Of a DNA stretch of 64,000 nt, positions 41,304 through 54,076 are shown in pieces (the stretch's first letter is position 1; every line of letters begins with the position of its first letter). The stretch comes from Pseudomonas fulva 12-X (GTDB lineage: Bacteria > Pseudomonadota > Gammaproteobacteria > Pseudomonadales > Pseudomonadaceae): contig NC_015556.1 in the NCBI RefSeq assembly GCF_000213805.1, positions 3,673,001 to 3,737,000 on the forward strand, written 5' to 3'. Under the pieces are notes generated by a model. It was not told the DNA's origin. It was given only the letters and a program-made list of their open reading frames with translations, and did no database searches. Both the position numbers and the translations under genes were made by a program.

Positions 41304-42323
41304 TTGAATACCACCTCGACACCTCATCGCTTCACCCTCGAACCCTTCGAAGCCAAGCGCTTCGCCAACCTCAGCGGGCAATTCGACGAGCACCTGCGCC
41401 TGATCGAATCGCGCCTGGGCATCGAGATCCGCAACCGCGGCAACCAGTTCGAGCTGCTGGGCGAGCCCGGGCAGACCACCTCTGCCGAGAACCTGCTGCG
41501 CCGCCTGTACCGTGAAACCGACGCCACCGAGCTGTCGACGGACATGGTGCACCTGTTCCTGCAGGAGTCGGGCATCGAGGAGCTGAACAACCCCAGTGCC
41601 AACCTCAACATCGCGCTACGCACGCGCAAGGGCATGATCCGCCCGCGCGGCGCCAACCAGCAGTTGTACGTTAAGGCGATTCTCGACCACGACATCAACT
41701 TCGGCATCGGCCCGGCCGGGACCGGCAAGACCTATCTGGCCGTGGCCGCTGCCGTGGACGCCCTGGAGCGCGAGCAGATCCGCCGCATCCTGCTGGTGCG
41801 CCCGGCGGTCGAGGCTGGCGAAAAACTGGGCTTCCTGCCCGGCGACCTGTCGCAGAAGATCGACCCGTACCTGCGCCCGCTCTACGACGCCCTGTACGAG
41901 ATGCTCGGCTTCGAGCAGGTGGCCAAGCTGATCGAGAAGCAGGTGATCGAAGTCGCGCCGCTGGCCTACATGCGCGGCCGCACGCTGAACAACAGCTTCA
42001 TCATTCTTGATGAGAGCCAGAACACCACCATGGAACAGATGAAGATGTTCCTGACCCGTATCGGTTTCGGCTCCACCGCGGTGATCACTGGGGACGTCAC
42101 CCAGGTCGACCTGCCGCGCGGCACCAAGAGCGGCCTCAAGCACGTGATCGAGGTGCTCAAGGACGTGCCGGGCATCAGCTTCACCCACTTCCAACCCAAG
42201 GACGTGGTGCGCCACCCACTGGTGCAGCGCATAGTCGAGGCCTATGAGCGCTTCGATGCCAACCACCAGCCGTTCGACCGCCGCCCGGCGGACAACGATC
42301 CGGGAGCGCGCTCCGAGCCATGA
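41304..42323 (+). CDS. ybeZ: PhoH-like ATPase (YbeZ)
   Basis: A 339-aa PhoH/YbeZ-type P-loop protein linked to RNA maturation together with YbeY. Walker A is [15 protein letters not shown], Walker B is [11 protein letters not shown], and [16 protein letters not shown] is a family motif. Initiation appears to be at TTG (41304) with no clear ribosome site; no ATG or GTG in frame occurs before the conserved [16 protein letters not shown]. It overlaps ybeY as ATGA. Confidence 0.93.
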   Translation: MNTTSTPHRFTLEPFEAKRFANLSGQFDEHLRLIESRLGIEIRNRGNQFELLGEPGQTTSAENLLRRLYRETDATELSTDMVHLFLQESGIEELNNPSANLNIALRTRKGMIRPRGANQQLYVKAILDHDINFGIGPAGTGKTYLAVAAAVDALEREQIRRILLVRPAVEAGEKLGFLPGDLSQKIDPYLRPLYDALYEMLGFEQVAKLIEKQVIEVAPLAYMRGRTLNNSFIILDESQNTTMEQMKMFLTRIGFGSTAVITGDVTQVDLPRGTKSGLKHVIEVLKDVPGISFTHFQPKDVVRHPLVQRIVEAYERFDANHQPFDRRPADNDPGARSEP

Positions 42324-42778
42324 TCGAACTGGATCTGCAGGTCGCCAGCCAAGCTGGCCACCTGCCCGCCGAGGCCGATTTTCAGGCCTGGTGCGCGATT
42401 GCCCTGCGCCAGCGCAGCGCCGACTCGGAACTGACCATCCGTCTGGTGGACGAAGAGGAAGGCCGCGAGCTCAACCGCACCTGGCGCGGCAAGGACTACG
42501 CCACCAACGTGCTGTCCTTTCCGGCCGACGTACCTGATGAATTACTGGATATCCCGCTGCTTGGCGACCTGGTGATCTGCGTGCCGGTGGTCGAGCGCGA
42601 GGCCGTCGAGCAAGGCAAGACCCTGGATGCGCATTGGGCGCATCTGGTGATACACGGCTGTTTGCATCTTTTGGGCTACGACCACATCGAAGATGAGGAA
42701 GCCGAAGAGATGGAAGGCCTGGAACGAATACTGCTCGCCGAGCTGGGTCATCCCGACCCGTATGCCGGCGACGAATGA
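42320..42778 (+). CDS. ybeY: endoribonuclease YbeY
   Basis: YbeY is a zinc-dependent single-strand RNase needed for 16S rRNA 3'-end maturation and ribosome quality control (152 aa). The zinc site [11 protein letters not shown] (HGxxHxxGxDH) is intact near residue 112. [16 protein letters not shown] is also conserved. It is translated by overlap from ybeZ and followed after 24 bases by the CorC gene, the usual order. Confidence 0.96.
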   Translation: MIELDLQVASQAGHLPAEADFQAWCAIALRQRSADSELTIRLVDEEEGRELNRTWRGKDYATNVLSFPADVPDELLDIPLLGDLVICVPVVEREAVEQGKTLDAHWAHLVIHGCLHLLGYDHIEDEEAEEMEGLERILLAELGHPDPYAGDE

Positions 42779-42802
42779 CATAGGGACCCCGAGTAAAACG
42801 CC

Positions 42803-43639
42803 ATGAGCGAAGACCGATCGAGCAACGAGCAGAAGTCCTGGTTGAACAAACTGACCCAGGCTTTTGCTCATGAGCCGAAAAACCGCCAGGAACTGCTTGA
42901 AGTCCTGCGCGATGCCCACCAGAACAAGCTGCTCGATAGCGAGGCCCTGGCCATCGTCGAAGGCGCCATCCAGGTCGCCGACCTGCAGGTTCGCGACATC
43001 ATGGTGCCACGCTCCCAGGTGGTGACCATCAAGGCCAGCCAGTCTCCCAAGGAATTCCTCCCGGTGATCATCGACGCGGCGCACTCGCGCTACCCGGTGA
43101 TCGGCGAAACCCTCGACGACGTGCTCGGCATCCTGCTGGCCAAGGATCTGCTGCCCCTGCTGCTGACCGACCAGCCCGATTTCAACATCCGCGACATGCT
43201 GCGCCCGGCCACCTTCGTGCCCGAGTCCAAGCGCCTCAACGTGCTGCTGCGCGAATTTCGCGCCAACCACAACCACATGGCGGTGGTGATCGACGAATAC
43301 GGTGGCGTCGCCGGCCTGGTGACCATCGAGGACGTGCTCGAGCAGATCGTCGGCGACATCGAGGACGAGCACGACGTCGAGGAAGACAGCTACGTCAAAC
43401 CGCTGCCCAGCGGCGACTTCCTGGTCAAGGCACTGACGCCTATCGATCACTTCAACGAGACCTTCACCACCGCGTTCTCCGACGACGAGTTCGACACCGT
43501 CGGCGGTCTGGTGATGAGCGCCTTCGGCCACCTGCCCAAGCGCAACGAAGTGACGGTGATCGGCGAATTCCGCTTTCGTGTGCTCAACGCCGACAGCCGC
43601 CGTGTGCACCTGCTACGCCTGACGCCGCTGGCCCGCTGA
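42803..43639 (+). CDS. corC: CorC-type CBS-domain protein
   Basis: A 278-aa soluble protein with two CBS domains (about 65-185, including DIMVPRSQVVTI and GVAGLVTIEDVLEQIVGDIE) and a C-terminal CorC_HlyC transporter-associated domain. The family is tied to Mg2+/Co2+ efflux or membrane integrity; there is no DUF21 membrane domain, as in E. coli CorC (YbeX). It lies between ybeY and lnt as in enterobacteria. Confidence 0.92.
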   Translation: MSEDRSSNEQKSWLNKLTQAFAHEPKNRQELLEVLRDAHQNKLLDSEALAIVEGAIQVADLQVRDIMVPRSQVVTIKASQSPKEFLPVIIDAAHSRYPVIGETLDDVLGILLAKDLLPLLLTDQPDFNIRDMLRPATFVPESKRLNVLLREFRANHNHMAVVIDEYGGVAGLVTIEDVLEQIVGDIEDEHDVEEDSYVKPLPSGDFLVKALTPIDHFNETFTTAFSDDEFDTVGGLVMSAFGHLPKRNEVTVIGEFRFRVLNADSRRVHLLRLTPLAR

Positions 43640-43643
43640 CCCG

Positions 43644-43670
43644 ACACCCCATCATTCGATGGGGTGTTTT
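43644..43670 (+). terminator. terminator between corC and lnt
   Basis: ACACCCCATC, loop ATTC, GATGGGGTGT form a 10-bp perfect stem followed by TTTTC, 5 bases after the corC stop. It lies only 18 bases before the lnt ATG, so lnt would rely on read-through or on a promoter within corC. Confidence 0.75.
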
Positions 43671-43687
43671 CTATCGTGAGTCTCTCG

Positions 43688-45205
43688 ATGAACCGACTGT
43701 TCCAACCCGGCTGGGCCGGTAACCTGATCGCTCTGCTGGCCGGTGCGCTGACCACCCTGGCGCTGGCGCCTTACGGCATCTGGCCGCTGGCGCTGCTGTC
43801 CATCGCCCTGCTCTACCGCGGCCTGCGGGCGCTGACCCCGCGCCAGGCGGCCTGGCGCGGCTGGTGGTACGGTTTCGGGCTGTTCGCCTCGGGCACCAGT
43901 TGGGTATACGTGAGCATTCACGACTATGGCGCCGCTTCGCCGCCGCTGGCCGCCTTCCTGACCCTGGGCTTCGTGGCCGGCCTGGGCCTGTTCTTCGCCC
44001 TCGCCACCTGGCTGTGGGCGCTGTGGCTGCGCCGCGACAGCGCGCCACTGGGCGATGCCCTGGCGTTCGCCGCGTTGTGGGTCGCTCAGGAAGCCTTTCG
44101 CGGCTGGTTCCTCACTGGGTTCCCGTGGCTCTACGCCGGCTACAGCCAGCTCGACGGCCCCATGGCCGGCCTGGCGCCGATTGGCGGCGTGTGGCTGCTG
44201 TCATTCGGCCTGGCATTGAGCGCGGCGCTCTTGGTAAACCTGCCGCGCCTGCTCGGCAACAAGCCGCAACTGGCCGAAGCGCTGGTGCTGCTGATCGCGC
44301 CCTGGCTGCTCGGCATGGCGTTCAAGGATCACGCCTGGACCGCACCAGCCGGCGAGCCGGTAAGCGTCGCGGCGATCCAGGGCAACGTGGCACAGAACCT
44401 CAAGTGGGACCCGGCCCAGCTCAATGCCCAGCTGGCGCTGTACCGCGACATGAGTTTCGCCAGCAAGCCGGTAGACATTCTGGTGTGGCCGGAAACCGCG
44501 GTGCCGGTGCTCAAGGATCAGGCCATCGGCTACCTGAGCATGATGGACCGCTTCGCAAGCGACCGGCAAAGCGCGCTGATCACCGGCGTGCCGATTCGCC
44601 AGCCCAATGCCGACGGCGAAATGCGTTACTACAACGCGGTCAGCGTGGTCGGCCAGGGCGCCGGCGACTACCTCAAGCAGCGCCTGGTGCCATTCGGCGA
44701 ATACGTGCCGCTGCAGGACATGCTGCGCGGGCTGATCGCCTTCTTCGACCTGCCGATGTCCGACTTCGCCCGCGGCGAGCACAACCAGCCACTGCTCGAA
44801 GCCAAGGGGCACCGCATCGCCACCTTCATCTGCTACGAGGTGGTCTACCCCGAGTTCGCCGCCGAAATGGCCGCCAAGAGCGACCTGCTGCTGACGGTGA
44901 GCAATGACACCTGGTTCGGCAAGTCGATCGGCCCGCTGCAGCACCTGCAAATGGCGCAGATGCGCGCCCTGGAGGCCGGCCGCTGGATGATCCGCGCCAC
45001 CAACAACGGCGTGACCGTGCTGATCGACCCGTTCGGCCACATCACCGAGCGCCTGCCGCAGTTCGAGCAGGCCACGCTGTACGGCCAGGTGCAGCCGATG
45101 CAGCACCTGACGCCCTATCTGCAATGGCGCTCCTGGCCGCTGATCATTCTCTGCAGCCTGCTGGCCGGCTGGGCGCTGGTGCGGCGGCGTCGGGATGCGA
45201 AGTAA
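43688..45205 (+). CDS. lnt: apolipoprotein N-acyltransferase
   Basis: Lnt adds the third acyl chain to lipoproteins at the inner membrane (505 aa). The N-terminal half has about six TM helices; the C-terminal half is a nitrilase-type domain. The triad is Glu in WPETAVP, Lys in the GDYLKQRLVPFGEYVP stretch, and Cys in FICYEVVYPEF. In-frame GTG starts at 43664 and 43676 lie in or next to the terminator hairpin, so the ATG at 43688 (MNRLFQPGWAGN) is preferred. Its likely clients here include LptE, the transglycosylase and the OBAP lipoprotein. Confidence 0.95.
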   Translation: MNRLFQPGWAGNLIALLAGALTTLALAPYGIWPLALLSIALLYRGLRALTPRQAAWRGWWYGFGLFASGTSWVYVSIHDYGAASPPLAAFLTLGFVAGLGLFFALATWLWALWLRRDSAPLGDALAFAALWVAQEAFRGWFLTGFPWLYAGYSQLDGPMAGLAPIGGVWLLSFGLALSAALLVNLPRLLGNKPQLAEALVLLIAPWLLGMAFKDHAWTAPAGEPVSVAAIQGNVAQNLKWDPAQLNAQLALYRDMSFASKPVDILVWPETAVPVLKDQAIGYLSMMDRFASDRQSALITGVPIRQPNADGEMRYYNAVSVVGQGAGDYLKQRLVPFGEYVPLQDMLRGLIAFFDLPMSDFARGEHNQPLLEAKGHRIATFICYEVVYPEFAAEMAAKSDLLLTVSNDTWFGKSIGPLQHLQMAQMRALEAGRWMIRATNNGVTVLIDPFGHITERLPQFEQATLYGQVQPMQHLTPYLQWRSWPLIILCSLLAGWALVRRRRDAK

Positions 45206-45265
45206 GCTAATCGGGCGCGGGCTAGCTCCGCACTGATAGCTCGGCTGTGGGGCGGACATCGGAAC

Positions 45266-45316
45266 CTGTGGGAGCGCGCCATGCGCGCGAAGTCACGGGC
45301 ATGGCCCGTTCCCACA
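45266..45316. repeat. REP-like palindromic repeat
   Basis: CTGTGGGAGCGCGCCATGCG at one end and the reverse complement CTGTGGGAACGGGCCATGCC at the other give an imperfect inverted repeat of the TGTGGGAGCGGGC type common between Pseudomonas genes. It lies between convergent lnt and the YdcF-family gene. Confidence 0.7.
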
Positions 45317-45378
45317 GAGCTCTGCCAACCTGTGAGTTTGCGAAAATGCCGATTCAATGGACTTCGTCAACACGCAGC

Positions 45379-46143
45379 TTAACGCCCGTAAACCAGCGGA
45401 TAAGCCAGTGCGCCGATCACCTCATTGAGCAGCAAGGTGCTCTGCCAGAACGCCTTGCCTTCCGGCAGCCAGCCGCCCATCGGTCGGCCGTTGGGCACAC
45501 CGAGAAAGCCTACCGGCGCTGTCGCCACTTCAAAACCTGCCTGTTCGAAACACCAGCGCGCCCGCGGCATGTGCCAGGCCTGGGTCACCAGCAGCACCCG
45601 GCGAATCCCCTCAGGCTGCAGTAGCGCAGCGGTCTCGGTCGCATTCTCCCAGGTGGTGCGGCTGCGCTCTTCCTGCCAGCGCACCTCGATACCGAGATCC
45701 TCGTGCATCACCTCGGCCATCATCGCCGCCTCACTCGGCGGACGGCCGAAGTGCAGGCCGCCAGTGGTCAGCACCGGCAACCCGGATGCTTTGGCCAGTC
45801 GCGCGGCATAGCGAGTGCGCTCCAGGGCCATGGCACTGGGCTGCTCGCCGCCCCAGGCGGGGTCGTCCGAATCACGCCCGCCACCGAGCACGACGATCAC
45901 ATCCGCCTGCTGCGCCAGCTTGCTCCACTGCTGCTGAGCGATGGCCGGCTCGCGCTCGATCACCTTGGCCATCCACTCCACCGTTACCGGCAGGCTCATC
46001 AGCCACAGGCCTCCCAATCCGAAGGTGAAGCAGCACAGCGCCAGGCGCGGAAAACGCCGGCGCAGAAACCAGCCCAGAGCGATAAGCAGCAACAGAATGC
46101 CCGGCGGCATGAAGAACTGCTTGAGCAGATAACGCAGCGGCAT
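45379..46143 (-). CDS. YdcF/DUF218 family membrane-anchored protein
   Basis: A 254-aa protein with two N-terminal TM segments (PGILLLLIALGWFLRRRF and LALCCFTFGLGGLWLMSL) and a DUF218 domain: ADVIVVLGGGRDSDD, ALERTRYAARLAKASGLPVL, RSRTTWENATETAALL and VLLVTQAWHMPRA. ElyC and SanA of this family affect envelope integrity; the exact role here is unknown. GGAGG precedes the ATG at 46143; the longer frame adds 63 residues that look like shadow coding. Confidence 0.88.
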   Translation of the reverse strand: MPLRYLLKQFFMPPGILLLLIALGWFLRRRFPRLALCCFTFGLGGLWLMSLPVTVEWMAKVIEREPAIAQQQWSKLAQQADVIVVLGGGRDSDDPAWGGEQPSAMALERTRYAARLAKASGLPVLTTGGLHFGRPPSEAAMMAEVMHEDLGIEVRWQEERSRTTWENATETAALLQPEGIRRVLLVTQAWHMPRARWCFEQAGFEVATAPVGFLGVPNGRPMGGWLPEGKAFWQSTLLLNEVIGALAYPLVYGR

Positions 46144-46225
46144 CGAGCACCTCCGAAAAGGTTCGAAGCCTAGGGTCTGTTGGCGCTTCAGCGCAAGCCG
46201 GCGGCGGGCTGACCCGCAGCAGCGG

Positions 46226-49325
<3,100 letters not shown>

Positions 49326-49422
49326 GGCGACAGGGAACGGCCGGTCGCCTCTGGCGGCCGGCATCCGGTCTAGAGTTTCGGCCATGCCGGCCAGCGGAGC
49401 CGGCAGGACAAGGGGATACGAG

Positions 49423-50028
49423 ATGATCAAGCGCAATCTGTTGGTAATCGGCCTGGCAGGCCTGCTCGGCGCGTGCGGCTTCCAGCTGCGTGGCACCGGA
49501 GACGTGCAGTTCGCCCTCAAGGAGCTCGACGTCAGCGCACGCGACACTTACGGCGACACCGTACGTGAGGTGAAGGACGTGCTCGAGAACAACGGCGTAA
49601 AAGTGTTCCAGGGCGCCGCTTACAAGCTTTACTTGGCTAGCGAGAAGGAAAGCCAGCGTTCGGCCAGCTACACCAGCTCGGCGCGCAGCGTCGAGTACGA
49701 GCGCACCATGACCCTGAATTACGAGATCCGTGGCGCCAAGAACCTGCTGCTGCTGAGCAACACGCTCGAAGTGCAGAACTATTACGTGCAGGACTCCAAC
49801 AACCTGATCGGTAACGACCAGCAGGCTGCCCAGCTGCGCACCGAAATGCGCCGCGACCTGGTGCAGCAACTGACCCTGCGCCTGCAGCAGATCACCCCGG
49901 CACAGCTGGACGAACTGCAGCAGACCGCCGAAGCCAAGGCCAAAGCCGAAGCTGACGCCTTGGAAGCGGCCCGTCAGCGTGAAGCCGCGCAGCCGCAGCA
50001 GTCGCCCATCGAACTGCCTGCTCGTTAA
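49423..50028 (+). CDS. lptE: LPS-assembly lipoprotein LptE
   Basis: LptE plugs the LptD barrel in the outer membrane and helps insert LPS (201 aa). The signal ends in a lipobox [12 protein letters not shown], and GFQLRG is typical of Lpt[18 protein letters not shown] and the following strands fit the family. An Ala/Glu/Gln-rich tail (about 170-201) is variable. AAGGGG lies before the ATG at 49423; the upstream frame adds 13 residues. Order leuS-lptE-holA is universal in gammaproteobacteria. Confidence 0.94.
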   Translation: MIKRNLLVIGLAGLLGACGFQLRGTGDVQFALKELDVSARDTYGDTVREVKDVLENNGVKVFQGAAYKLYLASEKESQRSASYTSSARSVEYERTMTLNYEIRGAKNLLLLSNTLEVQNYYVQDSNNLIGNDQQAAQLRTEMRRDLVQQLTLRLQQITPAQLDELQQTAEAKAKAEADALEAARQREAAQPQQSPIELPAR

Positions 50029-50070
50029 GCCAGACGGGGCCACTCAGGTGGCCCCTCGGTTCCCTGCCCC

Positions 50071-51105
50071 ATGAAACTCGCTCCCGCCCAACTCGGCAAA
50101 CACCTGCATGGCACGCTCGCTCCGGTTTACGTGGTGTGTGGCGACGAGGCCCTGCTTTGCCAGGAAGCCACCGACGCCATCCGCAGCGCCAGCCGCGCCC
50201 AGGGTTTCACTGAACGCGAAGTGTTTCATGCCGAGGCCAATTTCGACTGGGGCATGCTCTACGAAGCCGGCGCCAGCCTGTCGTTGTTCGCCGAGAAGCG
50301 CGTCATCGAACTGCGCATCCCCAACGGCAAGCCCGGTGACAAGGGCGCGGCGGCGATTCTCGAATACCTAAATCGTCCGCCGGAAGACACCCTGCTGCTG
50401 ATCACCCTGCCCAAGCTCGATGGCAGCACGCAGAAGACCAAGTGGGCCAAGGCGCTGATCGACGGGCCCAACTGCCAGTTCCTGCAGATCTGGCCGGTGG
50501 ATGCCAACCAGTTACCTCAGTGGATTCGCCAGCGCCTGGCCCAGGCCGGCATGAACGCCAGTGCCGATGCGGTCGACCTGATCGCCGCGCGGGTCGAAGG
50601 CAACCTGCTGGCCGCCGCCCAGGAAATCGAGAAACTCAAGCTGCTCGCCGACGGCCAGCAGATCGATGCAGGCACCGTGCAGGCCGCTGTCGCCGACAGC
50701 GCCCGTTACGACGTCTTCGGCCTGATCGACGCCATCCTCAACGGTGAAGCCGCCCATGCCCTGCGCATGCTCGACGGCCTGCGCGGCGAAGGCCAGGAAT
50801 CGCTGTTCATCGTGGTCATGCTGGCTCGCGAACTACGCCAGTTGGCCAACATCGCTTACCAGCATGGCCAGGGCATCCCGCTGGACAAGGCCTTCGCCTC
50901 CGCCCGCCCGCCGGTGTGGGACAAGCGCCGCCCACTGGTCAGCAAGGCCCTGCAACGCCACACGGCGGCGCGCTGGAATGCCCTGCTGATGGACGCCCAG
51001 CAGATCGACGCGCAGGTAAAGGGTCAGGCACCGGGCGATCCCTGGGCCAGCCTGTCACGCCTGGTGCTGATGATGGCAGGCCAGCGCCTGAAGCTTGGTG
51101 CTTAA
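50071..51105 (+). CDS. holA: DNA polymerase III delta subunit
   Basis: HolA is the wrench of the clamp loader that opens the beta clamp (344 aa). It begins MKLAPAQLGKHLHGTLAPVY and contains VVCGDEALLCQEATDAIR, the AAA+-like region with LLLITLPKLDGSTQKTKWAK, and a C-terminal collar (QIDAQVKGQAPGDPWASLSR). It follows lptE by 42 bases. Confidence 0.95.
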   Translation: MKLAPAQLGKHLHGTLAPVYVVCGDEALLCQEATDAIRSASRAQGFTEREVFHAEANFDWGMLYEAGASLSLFAEKRVIELRIPNGKPGDKGAAAILEYLNRPPEDTLLLITLPKLDGSTQKTKWAKALIDGPNCQFLQIWPVDANQLPQWIRQRLAQAGMNASADAVDLIAARVEGNLLAAAQEIEKLKLLADGQQIDAGTVQAAVADSARYDVFGLIDAILNGEAAHALRMLDGLRGEGQESLFIVVMLARELRQLANIAYQHGQGIPLDKAFASARPPVWDKRRPLVSKALQRHTAARWNALLMDAQQIDAQVKGQAPGDPWASLSRLVLMMAGQRLKLGA

Positions 51106-51192
51106 GCCCACATAAAATGTGGACATGCTGTCATCAGCGGCGCATCATTCGCGCCGCTCGCTATTCGGGCGGGCATTGATCGAGGATCTGCC

Positions 51193-51345
51193 ATGAGCAA
51201 GAAGAAGCGCCCCAACAAGGCCAAATCCATCATCGCCCAGCCGCTGTTCCGCTCACGCCAGGAACGCCCCGGCAAAGGAAAAGGCAGCTACAACCGCCAA
51301 GCCTCCCAGCAAAACTGGGAGGCTTGTTCGTTTAAGGCGGCCTGA
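51193..51345 (+). CDS. arfA: alternative ribosome-rescue factor ArfA (50 aa, made from non-stop mRNA)
   Basis: ArfA binds stalled ribosomes with an empty A site and recruits RF2 to release the peptide, backing up tmRNA. The sequence PLFRSRQERPGKGKGSYNRQ followed by NWEA matches the E. coli ArfA core PLFRQR...KGKGSY...NWEA. The basic N-terminus (SKKKRPNKAK) is shorter than in E. coli, and the whole gene is 50 codons rather than about 72. GAGGATC lies 5 bases before the ATG. A 9-bp terminator hairpin lies inside the last 15 codons, so most transcripts should end before the stop codon. Such mRNA is normally tagged by tmRNA, and ArfA accumulates only when tmRNA fails. Confidence 0.9.
   Translation: MSKKKRPNKAKSIIAQPLFRSRQERPGKGKGSYNRQASQQNWEACSFKAA
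51301..51333 (+). terminator. intragenic terminator/cleavage hairpin in arfA
   Basis: GCCTCCCAG, loop CAAAA, CTGGGAGGC, then TTGTTCGTTT: a 9-bp perfect stem and T-rich tail wholly inside arfA, ending 10 bases before its stop codon. As an intrinsic terminator it creates non-stop arfA mRNA, which is the known autoregulatory device of proteobacterial arfA genes. It could also be an RNase III target. Confidence 0.85.
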
Positions 51346-51410
51346 ACGCTCGCCCCAGCCCGCATTGCTGCTCATCCGTGCTAAGGTGGTCGCCTGCAAA
51401 ACGTGTTGAG

Positions 51411-52700
51411 ATGACCATGCCCAACCTGTTCATTCGCGGCCTGCCTGCCACCGCTGCGGCCAGCTTCCTGCTTTTGCTCACGGCTTGCGCCGATGCCCCT
51501 GCCCAGCCCCTGGCATCCACGAGTGCCGCGCCGAGTGCGACCGATGCCAACAGCCAGCCCGTCGACCAGCAGCTGACCTTCGAGCAGTGGCGTGATCTGC
51601 TGCGCAGCGACGCCATCGCCGCCGGCATCAGCCCGACCCTGTTCGACCGCGCCTTCGCCGGCGTGACACCTAACCCGGATGTGGTCAAGGCCGACAGCAG
51701 CCAGCCTGAATTCAGCCGCCCCGTGTGGGAATACCTCAAGGGCGCGGTGTCGCCGAGCCGGGTCGCCCGCGGGCGCATCCTGCTGACCCAGAACCGCGCC
51801 ACCCTCAACCAGATCGAACAGCGCTACGGCGTCGACGCCGAAACTCTGGTCGCCATCTGGGGCCTGGAGAGCAACTTCGGCAGCAACATCGGCAGCCACA
51901 ACGTGGTGCGCTCGCTGGCTACCCTGGCCTACGAAGGCCGTCGCCAGGCGTTCTGGCGCGGGCAATTGCTGGCCGTGCTGCAGATTCTCCAGCATGGTGA
52001 TATTGCCCCCGAGAGCCTGGTCGGCTCCTGGGCCGGCGCCATGGGCCAGACCCAGTTCATGCCCACCACCTACAACGAGCACGCCGTGGATTTCGACGGC
52101 GACGGCAAGCGCGACGTATGGACCTCCACCGCCGATGCCCTGGCCTCCGCCGCTCACTACCTGCAAAGCGGCAACTGGCAGTTGCGCCAGCCCTGGGGTT
52201 TCGAAGTGCAGCTGCCAAAGGGCTTCGACTATGCCCAGGCCGACCCGGAAGTGCGCCGCGGCCTGGCGCAGTGGCGCGAGCTGGGCGTGCGACCCATGGG
52301 TCAGCCACTGAGCCCACCGCGCGACGACGCTACCGCCACCCTGCTGCTGCCGGCCGGGCACCGTGGGCCGGCGTTCCTGCTGTTCAACAACTTCCGCAGC
52401 ATCCTGCGCTACAACAACTCGACTTCCTATGCCCTGGCTATCGGCCTGCTGTCCGACGCTCTGCGTGGCGGCAACGCCGTACAGGCCAGCTGGCCAGAGG
52501 GCGACCGCCAGCTGGGCCGCAGCGAGCGCATCGAACTGCAGGAGCGCCTCAACACGCGCGGCTTCGACTCCGGCCATGCCGACGGCATCATCGGCGCCAA
52601 CACCCGCAAGGCCATCCGTGCCTTCCAGCTGCACCTGGGCTGGCCAGCCGACGGCTACCCGGATGCCGACCTGCTCGAACAGCTGCGCCAGCCGCACTGA
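51411..52700 (+). CDS. sltB3: lytic murein transglycosylase, SltB/MltB family (lipoprotein)
   Basis: A 429-aa peptidoglycan lytic transglycosylase that cuts the MurNAc-GlcNAc bond with anhydro-MurNAc formation. A lipobox LLTACADA follows the signal. The SLT_2 domain (about 60-350) has the catalytic glutamate in AIWGLESNFGSNIGSH, with SWAGAMGQTQFMPTTY downstream. A C-terminal PG_binding_1 domain (ERIELQERLNTRGFDSGHAD) follows. Position next to holA/arfA corresponds to PA3992, called SltB3 by recall. The ATG at 51417 is an equally possible start. Confidence 0.88.
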   Translation: MTMPNLFIRGLPATAAASFLLLLTACADAPAQPLASTSAAPSATDANSQPVDQQLTFEQWRDLLRSDAIAAGISPTLFDRAFAGVTPNPDVVKADSSQPEFSRPVWEYLKGAVSPSRVARGRILLTQNRATLNQIEQRYGVDAETLVAIWGLESNFGSNIGSHNVVRSLATLAYEGRRQAFWRGQLLAVLQILQHGDIAPESLVGSWAGAMGQTQFMPTTYNEHAVDFDGDGKRDVWTSTADALASAAHYLQSGNWQLRQPWGFEVQLPKGFDYAQADPEVRRGLAQWRELGVRPMGQPLSPPRDDATATLLLPAGHRGPAFLLFNNFRSILRYNNSTSYALAIGLLSDALRGGNAVQASWPEGDRQLGRSERIELQERLNTRGFDSGHADGIIGANTRKAIRAFQLHLGWPADGYPDADLLEQLRQPH

Positions 52701-52706
52701 CCCTGC

Positions 52707-52738
52707 CGCGTGATGACGCCCGTCATCACGCGCTTTTT
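52707..52738 (+). terminator. terminator after transglycosylase gene
   Basis: CGCGTGATGACG, loop CC, CGTCATCACGCG form a 12-bp perfect stem followed by CTTTTTC, 7 bases past the stop. Strong intrinsic terminator. Confidence 0.85.
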
Positions 52739-52860
52739 CTGCGTTTGCGATTCGCCCGTTCCTGGGCGACTCTGTAGCAGGCATCTGCTGTGATCCAGCA
52801 GCTGCCTGACTACCCGAAAGCCGTGATCCGGCGCGGGTCAATGACAACAGAGAGGTCGCT

Positions 52861-54012
52861 ATGCACGACATCGAGCTGAACGAAGAACAACGCATGATCC
52901 GCGACTGCACCCGGCAGTTCGCCCGGCGCGCCATCGCGCCCCACGCCCAGGACTGGGAAAGGGCAGGCTGGATAGACGACGCGGCGGTCGCCCAGATGGG
53001 TGAGATGGGCCTGTTGGGCATGATCGTGCCGGACACCTGGGGCGGCAGCTATCTGGATTACGTGGCCTATGCCCTGGCCGTGGAAGAAGTCTCCGCAGCC
53101 GACGGTGCCACCGGCACCCTAATGAGCGTACATAACTCGGTGGGCTGCGGCCCGCTGCTCAATTACGGCAGCGACGATCAGAAAGGCGAATGGCTGGCCC
53201 GCCTGGCCAGCGGCGAAGTGATCGGCTGCTTCTGCCTGACCGAACCCCAGGCCGGCTCCGAAGCCCACAACCTACGCACCCGCGCCGAGCTGCGCGACGG
53301 CCGCTGGGTCCTCAATGGCGCCAAGCAGTTCGTCAGCAACGGCCGCCGCGCCGGCCTGGCCATCGTCTTCGCGGTGACCGACGCCGAGCTGGGTAAAAAG
53401 GGCATCTCAGCCTTTCTGGTGCCCACCAATACACCGGGCTTTCGCATCGAACGCAGCGAACACAAGATGGGCATCCGCGCCTCGGACACCTGCGCCATCA
53501 CCCTGGACGACTGCAGCATTCCTGCTGCCAACCTGCTGGGCGAGCGCGGCAAGGGCCTGAGTATCGCCCTCTCCAATCTGGAAGGCGGGCGCATCGGCAT
53601 CGCCGCCCAGGCAGTCGGTATCGCCCGCGCCGCGTTCGAAGCCGCCCTGCTCTATTCGCGCGAGCGGGTGCAATTCGACAAGCCGATTGGTGAGCATCAG
53701 AGCATCGCCAATCTGCTGGCAGACATGCACACCCAGATCAACGCCGCCCGCCTGCTGACCCTGCACGCCGCCCGCCTGCGCAGCGCCGGCCAGCCATGCC
53801 TGTCGGAAGCCTCCCAGGCCAAGCTGTTCGCCTCGGAAATGGCCGAACGGGTTTGCTCCAAGGCGCTGCAGGTACACGGTGGCTACGGCTATCTGGAGGA
53901 TTTCCCGGTGCAGCGTTACTACCGCGACGCACGCATCACCCAGATCTACGAAGGCGCCAGCGAAATCCAGCGCCTGCTGATCGCCCGGGAGCTCAAGCAC
54001 TACGCGCTCTAG
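52861..54012 (+). CDS. acyl-CoA dehydrogenase
   Basis: A 383-aa FAD-dependent acyl-CoA dehydrogenase. Family motifs are [29 protein letters not shown], the C-terminal [20 protein letters not shown] and [13 protein letters not shown], where the Glu of IYEGAS is the likely catalytic base as in short- and medium-chain enzymes. Chain length or branching of the substrate is not readable; SVHNSVGC near residue 90 is typical of short-chain/isobutyryl-type members. GAGAGG precedes the ATG. It stands alone, without ETF or thiolase genes nearby. Confidence 0.9.
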   Translation: MHDIELNEEQRMIRDCTRQFARRAIAPHAQDWERAGWIDDAAVAQMGEMGLLGMIVPDTWGGSYLDYVAYALAVEEVSAADGATGTLMSVHNSVGCGPLLNYGSDDQKGEWLARLASGEVIGCFCLTEPQAGSEAHNLRTRAELRDGRWVLNGAKQFVSNGRRAGLAIVFAVTDAELGKKGISAFLVPTNTPGFRIERSEHKMGIRASDTCAITLDDCSIPAANLLGERGKGLSIALSNLEGGRIGIAAQAVGIARAAFEAALLYSRERVQFDKPIGEHQSIANLLADMHTQINAARLLTLHAARLRSAGQPCLSEASQAKLFASEMAERVCSKALQVHGGYGYLEDFPVQRYYRDARITQIYEGASEIQRLLIARELKHYAL

Positions 54013-54076
54013 AAGTCTCTCACGATCTTTAGGTGCACGAAGCGGCAGCTACCAGGCAAAAGCAGACGGTGAGCAT

